DNA from: Pseudonocardia sp. ICBG1293
GTDB lineage: Bacteria > Actinomycetota > Actinomycetes > Mycobacteriales > Pseudonocardiaceae
NCBI RefSeq assembly: GCF_020131355.1
Contig: NZ_JAHLEL010000044.1
Coordinates: forward strand, 248,001 to 312,000
DNA length: 64,000 nucleotides
Direction of reading: 5' to 3'
This document shows, piece by piece, positions 10,208 through 19,502 of the stretch (position 1 is the first letter of the stretch; the number at the start of each line of letters is the position of its first letter). The translations under genes and the position numbers were made by a program. Below the pieces are notes generated by a model. It ran no database searches, was not told the DNA's origin, and saw only the letters and a list, made by a program, of their open reading frames with translations.

Positions 10208-10664
10208 GGTCGCCGCCGCGCTTCTCACGCGTCGTGTCCCCCGGGGTGTCCAGATCGCCCAGGCCTTCCAGCCCCTCCATGAACGGCTTCATCAGGGCGT
10301 CGATCGCCTGGCGCGGGTCGACCTTCCCGGTCGCGATACCGACGACGTCGAGGCCGGGGATCGACCCGGTCTTCTCCGCCATCTTCTCGATGCTCTCCAG
10401 CCGGCCCTGCTTCACCGCCTCGATGATGCGCGTCGCCAGCTCGGCCGGGGCGAGGGTCCGGTACCGGTTTCCGTGGAAGGCCAGCTCGCTGATCTCGCCG
10501 CGCCCGTCGAAGGTCATCGTGAAGGTGTTGTCCTTGGCGCGGACGGTGGTGGACTCCTCGTCCCACACCCTGCCGACGTCGTCGAGCTTGCGGCGCTCCT
10601 CCTCGAAGACCGCCATCGGATCGTCGGTCCCGGTGAAGAACCCGTCGGTGTCGCGTGCTGCCAT
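10200..10664 (-). CDS. YbaB/EbfC-like T7SS-associated protein
   Basis: Protein of 154 aa starting at ATG 10664 after a GGAGAG ribosome site. The central part (TTVRAKDNTFTMTFDGRGEI..LAFHGNRYRTLAP.ELA..I..A) has the beta-hairpin plus helix layout of the YbaB/EbfC family. Such proteins recur in actinobacterial ESX loci; mycobacterial EspL is the known comparison. Family members bind DNA or chaperone secretion substrates, and the role here is not determinable from sequence. Because of a frameshift in the preceding gene, this frame is also continuous with that gene's main frame. The ATG with its own ribosome site is nevertheless the natural start. The last codons overlap the start of the WXG100 gene. 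Confidence 0.75.
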   Translation of the reverse strand: MAARDTDGFFTGTDDPMAVFEEERRKLDDVGRVWDEESTTVRAKDNTFTMTFDGRGEISELAFHGNRYRTLAPAELATRIIEAVKQGRLESIEKMAEKTGSIPGLDVVGIATGKVDPRQAIDALMKPFMEGLEGLGDLDTPGDTTREKRGGDRG

Positions 10665-10690
10665 GTGACTCTCCTCTTCTCGGTGGGGTC

Positions 10691-12335
10691 TCAGCGACGG
10701 CCGAGTACGGCGGGGGCCGCCCCGCTGCCGTCGTCCCAGGCACCCGGCTCCTCCTGCAGGACGACCTCGCGGGTGCGGTTCTCGTCGGACGGGGGGCCGC
10801 CCATGCCCCCCATCCCGCCCATGCCCATCGGCATCATCGGCGGGTGCATGCCGGGACCGGACGCCGCCGTCGCCGGCACCGGGGGGCCCGGGCTCGGGGC
10901 GCTGCGGCGGGCTGAGCGACTGCAGCGCCGAGGGCGGCGCGAGATCGGCCCGGCGCGCCGCGATCGCCGGGTCGGGCACGACCGGATTCGACGGCCGGCC
11001 TGCCACCGCGGGCTCGGCTGCGACCGCTGTCGCTGGGATACCCGGCACGTTCCCGACCGGCGGCGCGGGCAACGGCGCCACGACGGGCTCGGGCACCGCC
11101 GACGCGGTCGTGACCCGGTCCCGGGGCGTGTCGGACCGCCGGCCACCCTCCGCCTGCATGGTCTCCACGACGGGGCTGTCCGGGAGGACCCCGCCGCCCG
11201 GCCGCGACGACGACGCGACCTTCGCCTCACGGCCGAGCGCGCGAGGTGGAGCACCGGAGGCGGGAAGGTGCGTACCGGCCGTCGTCAGCGCGGCGAGGGA
11301 CGCCGACCCGGGCGGGAGCATCTCGAGGGACGTCCGCTCCGGCGACGCCGGGTCGGGCGGGACGGCCGTCTCCCGGCCGAGCGCCCGCGGGGCCGGCGCA
11401 TCGGACCCAGCGGACGGCTGCATCGCCGCGCGCACGGGGACCTGTGGATCCTGCGCCATGGCTCCCCGTAGCGGTCCGGGGCCGCCGGCCATCGCCCCCA
11501 GCACCGCCGGTACCTGCCCCTCCGGGAACGACGTCGGGGTGACCACGGGCTCGACCGTGCGGCCGAGCACCGGAGCCATCCCCGCCGGCATGGGTGGGGT
11601 GACCCCGCCGGGACGCCCGGTCACGGCCGGATCGACCGCCACGGCGTGCACCCCGGACACCGGCGCGAGCGACAACGCCGCGACCGGCAGGGCCGGGACG
11701 GTACCCGGGCTCTCCTGCAGGGCGACGTCCTGGACCCCGTCGGCTCCGCTGGAGCCCGCCCCGGTGCCGTCGCTCGGCGACACGACGTCACCGGCCCCCG
11801 GCGCAGCGGGTGCGCCCGTCGCACCGGGGAACGGGGCGAACCCGGTCCCCACCTGGACATAGGTGCGGACGAGTCCCTCCAGCACGCTGCGAGCACGCTC
11901 GTCGTACTGTGCGGCGGCGGCCTGCGGATCGGCCGCGTCCGCGACGGCGCGCGCCCGCTCGGCGACGAGCTCCCGCATCGACTGCTGGGCTCCGGCGACC
12001 CCGTCACCCGCCCGCCGCAGCAACGCCGCGTCCCCGGCGATCGCCGCGGCGACGGCATCGACCTCTCCCGTCAGACCGGTGCCGTGCTGCGCGGCCGAGG
12101 CACCCGCGTCGCCCGTCAGGTTCTCGCCCAGTTCGGCGCTCTGCATCCGGATCCGCGCGGAGACGTCCGCGAGCGTGTCCGCTGCGGCGGAGACCGCCGC
12201 AGCCCGGCGATCGAAGCCGTCCGCCGGGATGGACAGGACGAGCTGGGACAACGCCTCGAACCGCGCGGTGTAGACGCCGTCCGCATCGCCCTCCGGGGGA
12301 GGCTGCACCGCGGGCACGGGCTGTGCCGCCGTCAC
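10691..12335 (-). pseudogene. PPE/EspB-like T7SS substrate, frameshifted near its C-terminus
   Basis: Starts at GTG 12335, which overlaps the upstream stop (GTGA). The first about 150 residues are helical (SQLVLSIPADGFDRRAAAV..., ...MRELVAERARAVADAADP) like EspB/PPE substrates. A long Pro/Ala/Gly linker follows, with repeated LGR motifs (PVLGRT, RALGRE twice). At the six-G run 10881-10886 the frame is lost. One base fewer would restore SGPGMHPPMMPMGMGGMGG...GAWDD...PAVLGRR and a stop at 10691. That tail closely resembles the tail of the upstream neighbour, so the shift is real relative to the ancestral gene or is a sequencing error. As written, translation would run on into the YbaB-like gene. 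No membrane segment or signal peptide is visible. Confidence 0.7.
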
Positions 12336-15300
12336 GAGCGTCCCAGCACGTTCGGAGCGATCGAGTCGTCGTCGTCGTCCCAGGCGCCGCCGTCGGCCTG
12401 GAGCCAGATGGTGGGCTCCCGCTCCTGGTTGCCCCCGCCGGCACCGCCGGCCCCACCCATGCCGCCCATCGGCGGCATCATCGGCGGCATACCGCCACCC
12501 GGCATGCCGCCGTTCAGCATGCTGCCGGCGTTCGGGAACACCGACGTGCCACCACCCTGACCGAGTGGGGTGTGGGAGCCCGGGGCGCTGATCGACTCAC
12601 TGTCGAACCCGTCCCCGCCGACCGCCGGGATCCGTGAGGCGAGGTGCGATCCGGCTCCCCCGCCCGGGCCACCACCCCCCTCGGGGAGGGGATCGATCTG
12701 CGGCGTCATGGGCGTGAAGTCACGGCTCTGCATCTCCTCCAGTCCGCCGCCGAGCCCCCCGACGGCGTCGTCGACGGCGTTGCGCGCGTCCTCGAGCGCC
12801 TGCGCTCGGGCCGGGTCGTCGCCCTTCGCGGCGAGCCCGTCGATGGCGTCCTTCGCCGCCTGCTGCGCGTCCTGCGCCGTCGCACCGTCGCCGAGGCCGC
12901 CGAGCGCGTCCTGCACGGCGTCACCCGCCTGGTTCAGTGCCTCCCGACGGGCCGGCTCGTCGTCCGGGCCGCCGAGCGCGTCCAGCGAGTCACCGATGGC
13001 CCGGCTCGCGGCCTCCGGACCGGTGGGGTCGGTCAGGGACGTCATCGCGTCGTGCGCGGCGTCCCGGGCGTCGTCCAGCGCTCGCTGACGCACGGGATCG
13101 TCCTCATCGGCACCGACGTCGTCGAGGGCCTTGTCGATCGCCTCCCGGGCCTGCTCCGGGGTGGCGTCCTCGGGCAGATCGGCGAGCGCGTCGGCGACGG
13201 CGTCCTGCGCATCCATGAGCGCCTCGGTGCGCGCGGGGTCGTCCGACGGCCGTCCGAGATCGGCAATGGCATCGTCCGCGGCTCGGCGAGCCGCGGCCGG
13301 ACCGTCCGGGTCGGCCAGCGAGTCGATCGCGTCGCCCGCAGCCCTGCGGGCATCCTCGAGGGCCTGGTCCTTCTCCGCGTCACCACCGGTGTCGATCTTG
13401 TCCAGCGCCTCGTCGACGGCCTGTTGCGCCTCCTCGGGGGTGGCGTCCTCGGGTAGGTCGCCGAGCGCCTCGTCGATGGCCTCCTGGGCCTGCTCGAGTG
13501 CGTCGGTCCGCTCCTCGGAGTCCTCGGGCCGGGGAGTGCGTCCTCGACGGCGTCGCCCGCATCGCCCGGCTCGAAGGCCGCATCCGGGTTCTGTCCCATG
13601 AGGTCGTCGATGGCGTCGTTCGCCGCGTTCTTCGCGTCCTCGAGCGCCTGGTCCCGTGCGGGGTCGGAACCGGATCCACCACCGGATCCGTCCTCCTCGT
13701 CCCCACCGGATCCGCCGCCGGGGCCGCCGCCGGTGCCGCCGCCCTCGCCGCCGCCCTTCAAGCCGTCGATGGCGTCGTTCGCCGCGTTCTTGGCATCCTC
13801 CAGCGCCTTGTCCTTGGCCGCCTTGTCCTGCGCCGCCTTGTCCTTGCCCGGGGTGTCCTTGCCACTGCCACTGCCACCGCCACCGAGGGGGCCCCGCCGG
13901 CACCACCCAGCGGGTCGTCGCCGACTCCGGCCAGGTCACCGATCGCGTCCTGTGCCGCGTTCTTGGCGTCCTCGAGCGCCTTGTCCCGGGCCGGGTCCGA
14001 CCCGTCGCCCTTCAGATCGTCGATCGCGTCGCCGACGGCGTCCTTGGCGTCTCCGAGCGCCTCGTCCCGGGCCGGGTCCGACCCTCCACCGAGCCCCTCG
14101 CCGGTGCCGTCACCGCCGTCGAGGCCCCCACCGGCGCCGTCACCGCCACCGAGGCCACCTCCGTCCAGGCCGCCACCGGCGGCATCGCCCAGACCGTCGA
14201 TCGCGTCGTTCGCCGCGTTCTTGGCGTCCTGCAGCGCCTTGTCCTTGGCGGCCTTGTCCTGAGCGGCCTTGTCCTGGGCGGCCTTGTCCTCAGCGGCTTT
14301 GTCGTCGCCTCCGCCACCGCCGAGCCCGGAGCCGGGACCGCCACCCAGGCCGCCACCGGTCCCCCACCCGTACCGCCGCCGGCGTCCTCGCCACCGCCGG
14401 CGCCGTCGCCGTCGCCGAGACCATCGGTGTCGGAGTCGCCGATGCTGTCGCCGAGACCGTCGCCCAGGCCTCCGCCCAGACCGCCACCGGCGCCCTCGCC
14501 CGTCTCGTCGTCGGATCCGCTGCCGGAGTCGTCCTCCAGCAGATCGTTGATCTCGTCGCGCGCGTCGCCGCTGAGCTCGTCGAGCTTGTCCCGGTCGTCG
14601 CCCTTGTCGTCGCCCTTGTCGTCGCCCTTGCCGTCGCCCTCGTCGTCGCCCTTGCCGTGGCCCTCGTCGTCGCCCTTGCCGTCGTTCTCGTCGTCGCTAC
14701 CGCCCAGGTCCTCGTCGCTCGGGACGTCGGGCTTCTGCAGTGCCGGGTTCGATGTACCCGTGGTATAGACGGCGAAGAACGGAGGGATCGCAGAACCTCG
14801 CTCGACGTATCCGTCGGTGAGGTTGTCCGCCAGGATCTGCAGCGACTTGAGCAGCATCTTCTCGCGCTTGTCCTTGAGCTGCTCGTTCCAGTTCTCGGCG
14901 CTGGAGATGACGTCCTGGAAGTCGCTCGAGTTGCCGCCGTAGGCCGCGACCAGGTCGGCCCAGTGCTTGTGGTAGCGGTTACTGGTCTCCTGGGCGTTGT
15001 GCAGCCACGCCTGGGTGTCCTCCTTGGCCCGCTTGACGCCCTCGGCGAAATGGGAGATCGACTCGCCGGTGTGCCAGAGCTTGCCCGCGATGTCGGCGTC
15101 GGTGGCCGTCCGCCAGAGTTCCTGGCTCTCCTTGAGGATGCCCTTGGCCCGCTCCTGGAAGGCTTCCGAGGACTCGCCCTCGATCGCATCTTCCATCGCC
15201 TTGATCTGGTCGCTGAACTTGTTGTTCGTGGTCTCGAGCTGCGCGAGAGCGGATTTCATGTCCTCGCTGAAGTTGCGCCATCCCTGCGTGACGCCGTTGC

Positions 15301-15469
15301 CGCTGCCGAAACCCAGGTACTTGTCGGAGTCGACGGTCCCGCCGTCGTAGATGATCTGACCGAAGTACTCGAGGAACTCGCTGACCGAGCCGAACGTCCT
15401 CCGGTCGAAAGCCGGAGGACTGGACTCGAGCGTCCCCGAGACCGGATACACGGATCCGCGCTCAGCCAT
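12332..15469 (-). pseudogene. Long Ala/Asp-repeat T7SS substrate with three -1 frameshifts
   Basis: ATG at 15469 (MAERGSVYPVSG) opens a roughly 250-residue helical domain (GWRNFSEDMKSALAQLE..., ELWRTATDADIAGKLWH) typical of ESX-secreted proteins. A Gly/Asp/Lys spacer (KGDDEG-type repeats) follows, then many copies of a unit like ALEDAKNAANDAIDDL. The tail is GGMPPMMPPMGGMGG...GAWDDDDD...NVLGRS with a stop at 12332. The repeats continue through three frames. Frame changes fall at C/G runs 14361-14365, 13887-13891 and 13531-13534, each consistent with one missing base. After the third the original frame returns. Repaired, the protein would be about 1,046 aa. True decay and homopolymer assembly error are both possible. 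Shorter products read in single frames are Arg-rich nonsense. Confidence 0.75.
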
Positions 15470-15541
15470 TTCTGCTACCTCTCACAAGACGCGTCGACGG
15501 GCCGACCCGTCGCCCGGGACGACGGCACACCTGGGCAGGAT

Positions 15542-15670
15542 TCACACGGCGGGTGTGGGCGTCGGGCCGCGGACGGGAACACCACGCCGCACCGGCACGA
15601 ACTGCCCCACCGGTGCGAGCCCCGGCCCGGTGCCGCAACCGTCACCGTTCACCCCACCGCCGATGCTCAT
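15542..15670 (-). CDS. Possible 42-residue Gly/Pro-rich peptide
   Basis: ATG at 15670 after GAGGGGTGGG opens 42 codons (MSIGGGVNGDGCGTGPG...) ending at TGA 15542-15544. It lies in the 338-bp gap between two same-strand T7SS genes, about 96 bp below T7SS-locus box 2, the same box-to-start spacing seen for other genes in the locus. There is no recognisable domain. It could equally be untranslated leader of the gene starting at 15469. Confidence 0.25.
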   Translation of the reverse strand: MSIGGGVNGDGCGTGPGLAPVGQFVPVRRGVPVRGPTPTPAV

Positions 15671-15765
15671 GCCCACCCCTCACCCAGCCAGGGACCTCTT
15701 CTCGGACGAGGCTAGGAGTCGGACGGCATTCCCGGCGCCGATCCGGAGGCAGAAGTGCGATCTGC

Positions 15766-15781
15766 GGGGTTTCCCCCGCCA
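15766..15781 (-). promoter_or_regulatory. T7SS-locus box 2
   Basis: Minus strand reads TGGCGGGGGAAACCCC. A TAGCCT segment that could be a -10 lies about 51 bp downstream. It would drive the 42-residue ORF and the long repeat substrate as a unit separate from eccD-eccB. Confidence 0.45.
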
Positions 15782-15807
15782 GTGGGACACGGCGATACCA
15801 CCCCTAC

Positions 15808-16458
15808 TCACACCTTGGAGCCGGTCCACGTGTCGTGGGGATAGAGGTTGACCTCGTCCTTCCGACCTCCCCCGCTCCCGTCCTGGTCGTCAGCGCCCTC
15901 GTCCTCGTCGTCGTGGTCGTCGTCCTCGTCGTCGTCCTCGTCGTCGCCGTCGCCGTCGTCGTCAGAGTCGGAGTCGGAGTCGGAGTCGTCCGATCCGAAC
16001 GAGTCCGCATAGCTCGGCGCCTTGTTCACCGACTCATAGCCATTCGTCTCCGACGGACCGTCCTCGGGCTGGGTGAAGTTGCGCTCCTCGTCCTCCACCG
16101 CCTCCGCATGCTCGTTCAACCGATCCCCGATCGAATCGGTCACGTCATCCAGCTCCTTGTCGACAACCTTCTTGATCTCCGAAGCGTTGTCCTTGTCGAC
16201 CTCCTCCAGATCGGTGGCAATCGACTTCACACCCTTACCAAGCTCCTGCAAGGCGATGTTCATCCGCTCACCCTGCTGCACGACCGCGTTACGGCGATCG
16301 TCCATGACATTCTCCAGCCACAAGCCCGTCTTGAAGTTCCCCGCCTCCGGCCAATGACGCTCCAGATCAGCGAAGACCGACATATCGCCTTCCATCAACG
16401 TCGTCAGCTTCTCGCCGATCTTGTACAGATCGTCGGTCCAACTCGTCTCCTCGGCCAC
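15808..16458 (-). CDS. WXG100-like T7SS protein with acidic tail
   Basis: Protein of 216 aa from GTG 16458, preceded by GAGGAGTGAGTC. The first about 120 residues are helical (DDLYKIGEKLTTLMEGDMS, HWPEAGNFKTG, DDVTDSIGDRLNEHAEA), in the size range of ESX substrates with a W..G-type turn. Residues about 150-200 are almost pure Asp/Glu/Ser (repeated DSDSD and EDDDED), ending in a short Gly/Lys-containing tail with YPHDTW. It sits 38 bp after eccB in the eccD-eccB operon, so it is probably co-expressed with the membrane machinery. Function is unknown; the acidic tail might bind divalent metal or a basic partner, but that is speculation. Confidence 0.75.
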   Translation of the reverse strand: MAEETSWTDDLYKIGEKLTTLMEGDMSVFADLERHWPEAGNFKTGLWLENVMDDRRNAVVQQGERMNIALQELGKGVKSIATDLEEVDKDNASEIKKVVDKELDDVTDSIGDRLNEHAEAVEDEERNFTQPEDGPSETNGYESVNKAPSYADSFGSDDSDSDSDSDDDGDGDDEDDDEDDDHDDEDEGADDQDGSGGGRKDEVNLYPHDTWTGSKV

Positions 16459-16496
16459 GACTCACTCCTCAGGTGATCGGTCTCGGACGGTGGTTC

Positions 16497-17897
16497 TCAG
16501 GCACCCGCGTCGGCGCGGGCCGCGGTCGTACTCAGCACCGGCCCCGTCGGGAGCAGGTCCAGCAGTGACCCGGGCAGCGCCGTGATCGGCGCGCCGTCGT
16601 ACCCCAGCCCCTTCAGGGCCGCGTCGTCGGCGATCGGGAACCGGGTCCCGGTCTCGGTGACGAGGAACGTCCCGGCCGCCGCGGCCCCCTGGTCCCGCAC
16701 CAGCACCCCGCCGCCGGTCGGGAACGACACCCGGTCGGTGGCGACGCCCGCTGTCTTTCGCGGAACGACCGAGGAGCCCGTGTCCACCTCGGTCCGGTCG
16801 CGCAGCTCGATCGTGGTGGTCACGCCGTCGGGGCCGGGTGTGTGCCGGGCACAGGGCACCGCGTCCGCAGACGGCGCCGCCGCTGCCGGCGGGCGTTCCG
16901 GCAGGCCCGCGGCCAGATCGGGGCCCGGCGACGCCGGGATCGCGGTGAGCGCGGCCTGCCCGATCGGCACGGGCTCCGGGGGCCCGCCGGGGTAGGCCGC
17001 CGCCGTCGCGGGGTCGGCCAGCAGCAACGCGGCCACGCTGGTCGAGATCGGGCTGACCCCGTCGGTGCGCAGCAGGTAGAGCTGCTCGGACTCCAACGCC
17101 GGGTTGCGGACGGTGAGCACCTGCCCCACGAGCGTCGGCGTCCCGCCCACGACGGGGCCCGGCGTACCCGCCCCGTCGGACGGGGGAACGCCGAGGTCGC
17201 GGCCCGCGGGAACGGTGTCGAGCCACCCGGCGGGCACCGGCACCGGGGTGACGGCGTCGTAGCCGAGCACCTGCACGGTGTCGGTCTCGGGGATGCGGAA
17301 CCGCTGCCCCCGCCACAACAGGTGTCGCATCCCGTCCGGGCTGGTGACCAGCACGCCGTGGGCGTCGTCGAGCGGCCGCCCGGCCGGTCGGCCGACCAGC
17401 ACGGTCAGCTGCGGTGCGCTCGCACCGACGCGGGATGCGGGCAGGGTGCAGACCGACCAGGGGCCGGCGTCCAGGTCCGCCGCCGTGGGGATCGCGTCCG
17501 GTGCGTCCGGGATACCGATCGGTCGTCCGGTCGGCGCGTCGAGCGAGGCCACCGACACCGAGGTGACCGGCCCGGCGGTGGCACCGGCCAGCCGGGCGGA
17601 GGCGTAGTTGAGGACCGGCCGCAGCTGGCCGTCGAGATAGAGGTAGCGGGCGCCGGTCTCCTCGACGGCGATCACCGTGCCGGGGGTGCGCCACTTGTTG
17701 TTCCCGCCGGGCACGAACAGCCCGTAGATGAAGAAGATGCCGGCGATCAGAGCCGCGATCAGCATCCCGATGACGACGCCGGTGCTGCTGCGCCGGTTCG
17801 GCTGCACCAGCGCGTCCGGCCGCCCGTGCGTGACGGCCGAGATCATCCGCCCGACGACGAAGAAATAGGCCTGGACCTGGTCCCTGCGTGACTGCAT
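16497..17897 (-). CDS. eccB: T7SS membrane protein EccB
   Basis: Protein of 466 aa with the EccB hallmarks. A cytosolic N-terminus (MQSRRDQVQAYFFVVGRMISAV) is followed by a single membrane helix at about 39-62 (GVVIGMLIAALIAGIFFIYG). A large extracytoplasmic region contains the repeated beta folds of the family (VSFPTGGGVLVRD..., LVTETGTRFPI). EccB is a core subunit of the ESX translocon. The ATG at 17897 is four bases after the eccD stop, so the two are translated together. Length matches the family and no damage is seen, unlike eccC across the divergent promoter. Confidence 0.95.
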   Translation of the reverse strand: MQSRRDQVQAYFFVVGRMISAVTHGRPDALVQPNRRSSTGVVIGMLIAALIAGIFFIYGLFVPGGNNKWRTPGTVIAVEETGARYLYLDGQLRPVLNYASARLAGATAGPVTSVSVASLDAPTGRPIGIPDAPDAIPTAADLDAGPWSVCTLPASRVGASAPQLTVLVGRPAGRPLDDAHGVLVTSPDGMRHLLWRGQRFRIPETDTVQVLGYDAVTPVPVPAGWLDTVPAGRDLGVPPSDGAGTPGPVVGGTPTLVGQVLTVRNPALESEQLYLLRTDGVSPISTSVAALLLADPATAAAYPGGPPEPVPIGQAALTAIPASPGPDLAAGLPERPPAAAAPSADAVPCARHTPGPDGVTTTIELRDRTEVDTGSSVVPRKTAGVATDRVSFPTGGGVLVRDQGAAAAGTFLVTETGTRFPIADDAALKGLGYDGAPITALPGSLLDLLPTGPVLSTTAARADAGA

Positions 17898-17901
17898 GTG
17901 C

Positions 17902-19305
17902 TCAGCCGCTCAGTCCGCGCATGTAGGCGTACACCCCGAGCACCGCGAGCAGGATCGGCACCAGCGAGATCGAGGTCAGCGTCTCGAAGATGTCGACGGC
18001 CCGGCCCCAGTAGGGCTGGAGCCGCCGCCCGGGCATGACGTCGACCAGCCACAGCATCCCGGCCCCCACCGCGAGCGTCGGGAGCAGCGTGGCGAGCAGC
18101 AGACCGGTGAGGCCGGAGCCCGCGGCGAACCCGACCACGGCGGCGCACACCGCGGTCGCCGCGGGGACCAGCATCGCCCAGCGCGGCAGCGTCGCACCGG
18201 GATGGCGCGAGCGCAGCATCAGCAGTACCGCCGTCACCAGTGCCAGCACCGTCGGCCAGCCTCCGGCCAGTGCGACGACGATCAGCAGCGGCGTCTGCGC
18301 AGCGCCGAACCCCAGGTGCAGCGCGGCGGTGTAGCCGACGGTGACCGCCCCCCGCTCGACGACCACCTCCTGCGGGACCGGGTCGATGTCCTCGCTGAGC
18401 TGCTCGGGTGTGGTCGGCAGCAGCGGCAGCGACAGCCCGGACAGCCGGAACGCCAGCGAGGAGACGAACAGCTGCAGGATGCAGGTCACGATGATGGTGA
18501 CCGCCGCCGTCCGGACCAGCCCCAGGCCTGCGAGGGTGCCGATCAGACCGGCCTTCGTCGCGATGAGGGTCGTGGTCAGGGCGCCGGCGAACAGCAGCGC
18601 CGAGTCCGCGACGACCACGAGCCCCACGGCGAGGATCGCGACCGTCACCGCCCCACCGACGGTGAGCGCCGTGGTCGGCGTCGGGTCCGGGGCGAGCGCC
18701 AGGCAGACCAGCACCGACGCGGTCGTGCCGTAGAGCACGGCCAGACCGACCAGCACCGTACCGACGACGGTGTCCCGCGCCCCGCGCGCGACGAGTGCGG
18801 CCACGCCGAGCAGCGCCGCCGCGACCAGCGCGCCGACCGGTCCGGTCAGCACACCGGCCGCGGGACCGGGTAGCCAGAGCAACGGTGCCCCGAGACCGAG
18901 CAGCACGGTCGCCGCGGTCAGGAGCATCCCCCGGGTCCGGCCCGCGGTCCACGCCCCGGGATGCGCGGCGACCTGCTCCCCCGCACCGGCGACGATGTCG
19001 TCGTAGTCGATACCGGCGAGCTGCTCGTCCCGCGGGCGCAGGTAGAGCGTCTCGCCGTCGTGCAGGTCGAGCTGGGCCGCCGTCAGCTCCTCGTCCAACG
19101 GCGGCTCGCCCAGCCGCTGCACCACCCAGCCCTCGTGTTCGGCGCCCGCCTCCACCGTCTCCGCCCCGAACTGGGGCAGCACGGCGGGCAGCAGGTCGAC
19201 CAGCGGCACCTCGGCGGGCACCGCCACGTCCATCGACCGGTCACCGAGAACGAGGTGTAGCCGCGCCGAGGTCCATGTGCGAGTCTGGGTCTGTTCCTCC
19301 GCCAC
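17902..19305 (-). CDS. eccD: T7SS membrane protein EccD
   Basis: Protein of 467 aa. Residues about 13-95 form the ubiquitin-like domain (ARLHLVLGDRSMDVAVPAEVPLVDLLP...). The rest is a chain of hydrophobic helices, about eleven, from about 120 to the end (LLTAATVLLGLGAPLLWL, LVLLMLRSRHPG region, SLVPILLAVLGVYAYM). EccD forms the membrane barrel of the ESX translocon. Start GTG 19305 follows a GGAAGG ribosome site. It is the first gene of the leftward eccD-eccB unit and lies divergent to eccC, with T7SS-locus box 3 in the shared 130-bp promoter region. A TACGGT segment at 19352-19357 could be its -10 region. Confidence 0.95.
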   Translation of the reverse strand: MAEEQTQTRTWTSARLHLVLGDRSMDVAVPAEVPLVDLLPAVLPQFGAETVEAGAEHEGWVVQRLGEPPLDEELTAAQLDLHDGETLYLRPRDEQLAGIDYDDIVAGAGEQVAAHPGAWTAGRTRGMLLTAATVLLGLGAPLLWLPGPAAGVLTGPVGALVAAALLGVAALVARGARDTVVGTVLVGLAVLYGTTASVLVCLALAPDPTPTTALTVGGAVTVAILAVGLVVVADSALLFAGALTTTLIATKAGLIGTLAGLGLVRTAAVTIIVTCILQLFVSSLAFRLSGLSLPLLPTTPEQLSEDIDPVPQEVVVERGAVTVGYTAALHLGFGAAQTPLLIVVALAGGWPTVLALVTAVLLMLRSRHPGATLPRWAMLVPAATAVCAAVVGFAAGSGLTGLLLATLLPTLAVGAGMLWLVDVMPGRRLQPYWGRAVDIFETLTSISLVPILLAVLGVYAYMRGLSG

Positions 19306-19410
19306 GCGTTCAGGTCCTTCCTGCCAGGGTCGAAGACCGTGAACCGATCGGACCGTAGGTCCGCCATCCGCACCGGGCGTCGTCCCGGCCGGCCGGCGGC
19401 CGCGATCGTG

Positions 19411-19426
19411 GGAAGTTCACCCACCA
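19411..19426 (-). promoter_or_regulatory. T7SS-locus box 3 between eccD and eccC
   Basis: Minus strand reads TGGTGGGTGAACTTCC, 106 bp above the eccD start and about 53 bp above a TACGGT -10 candidate. Its other edge touches the AAGGAGG ribosome site of the leader ORF ahead of eccC, so occupancy here could influence both directions. Confidence 0.5.
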
Positions 19427-19436
19427 AGGAGGACGC

Positions 19437-19502
19437 GTGAGCGCAACCGTCTGCCCGGCACCGCGACCGTGGCCCGCGGGTACCGGCGGGACGAGCTCGT
19501 GA
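19437..19502 (+). CDS. 21-residue leader ORF overlapping the eccC start
   Basis: GTG at 19437 stands behind a perfect AAGGAGG ribosome site (19426-19432) and encodes VSATVCPAPRPWPAG... to TGA 19500-19502. That TGA overlaps the most likely eccC start, GTG 19499 (GTGA). The only strong ribosome site here thus belongs to this short frame, which suggests coupled translation of eccC. Alternatively, eccC originally began here and a frameshift separated the two. No function can be read from the peptide. Confidence 0.4.
   Translation: MSATVCPAPRPWPAGTGGTSS

Noticed and set aside
12332..13939. Single-frame 535-codon product starting MTWPESATTRW
   Set aside because: The first about 140 residues are Arg/Trp/Gly nonsense from the wrong frame; the true reading enters from upstream through frameshifts.
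14596..14694. Short tandem GTCGCCCTT-type repeats, considered as a CRISPR or satellite
   Set aside because: They encode the KGDDEG/KGDDKG spacer of the T7SS substrate; there are no unique spacers.
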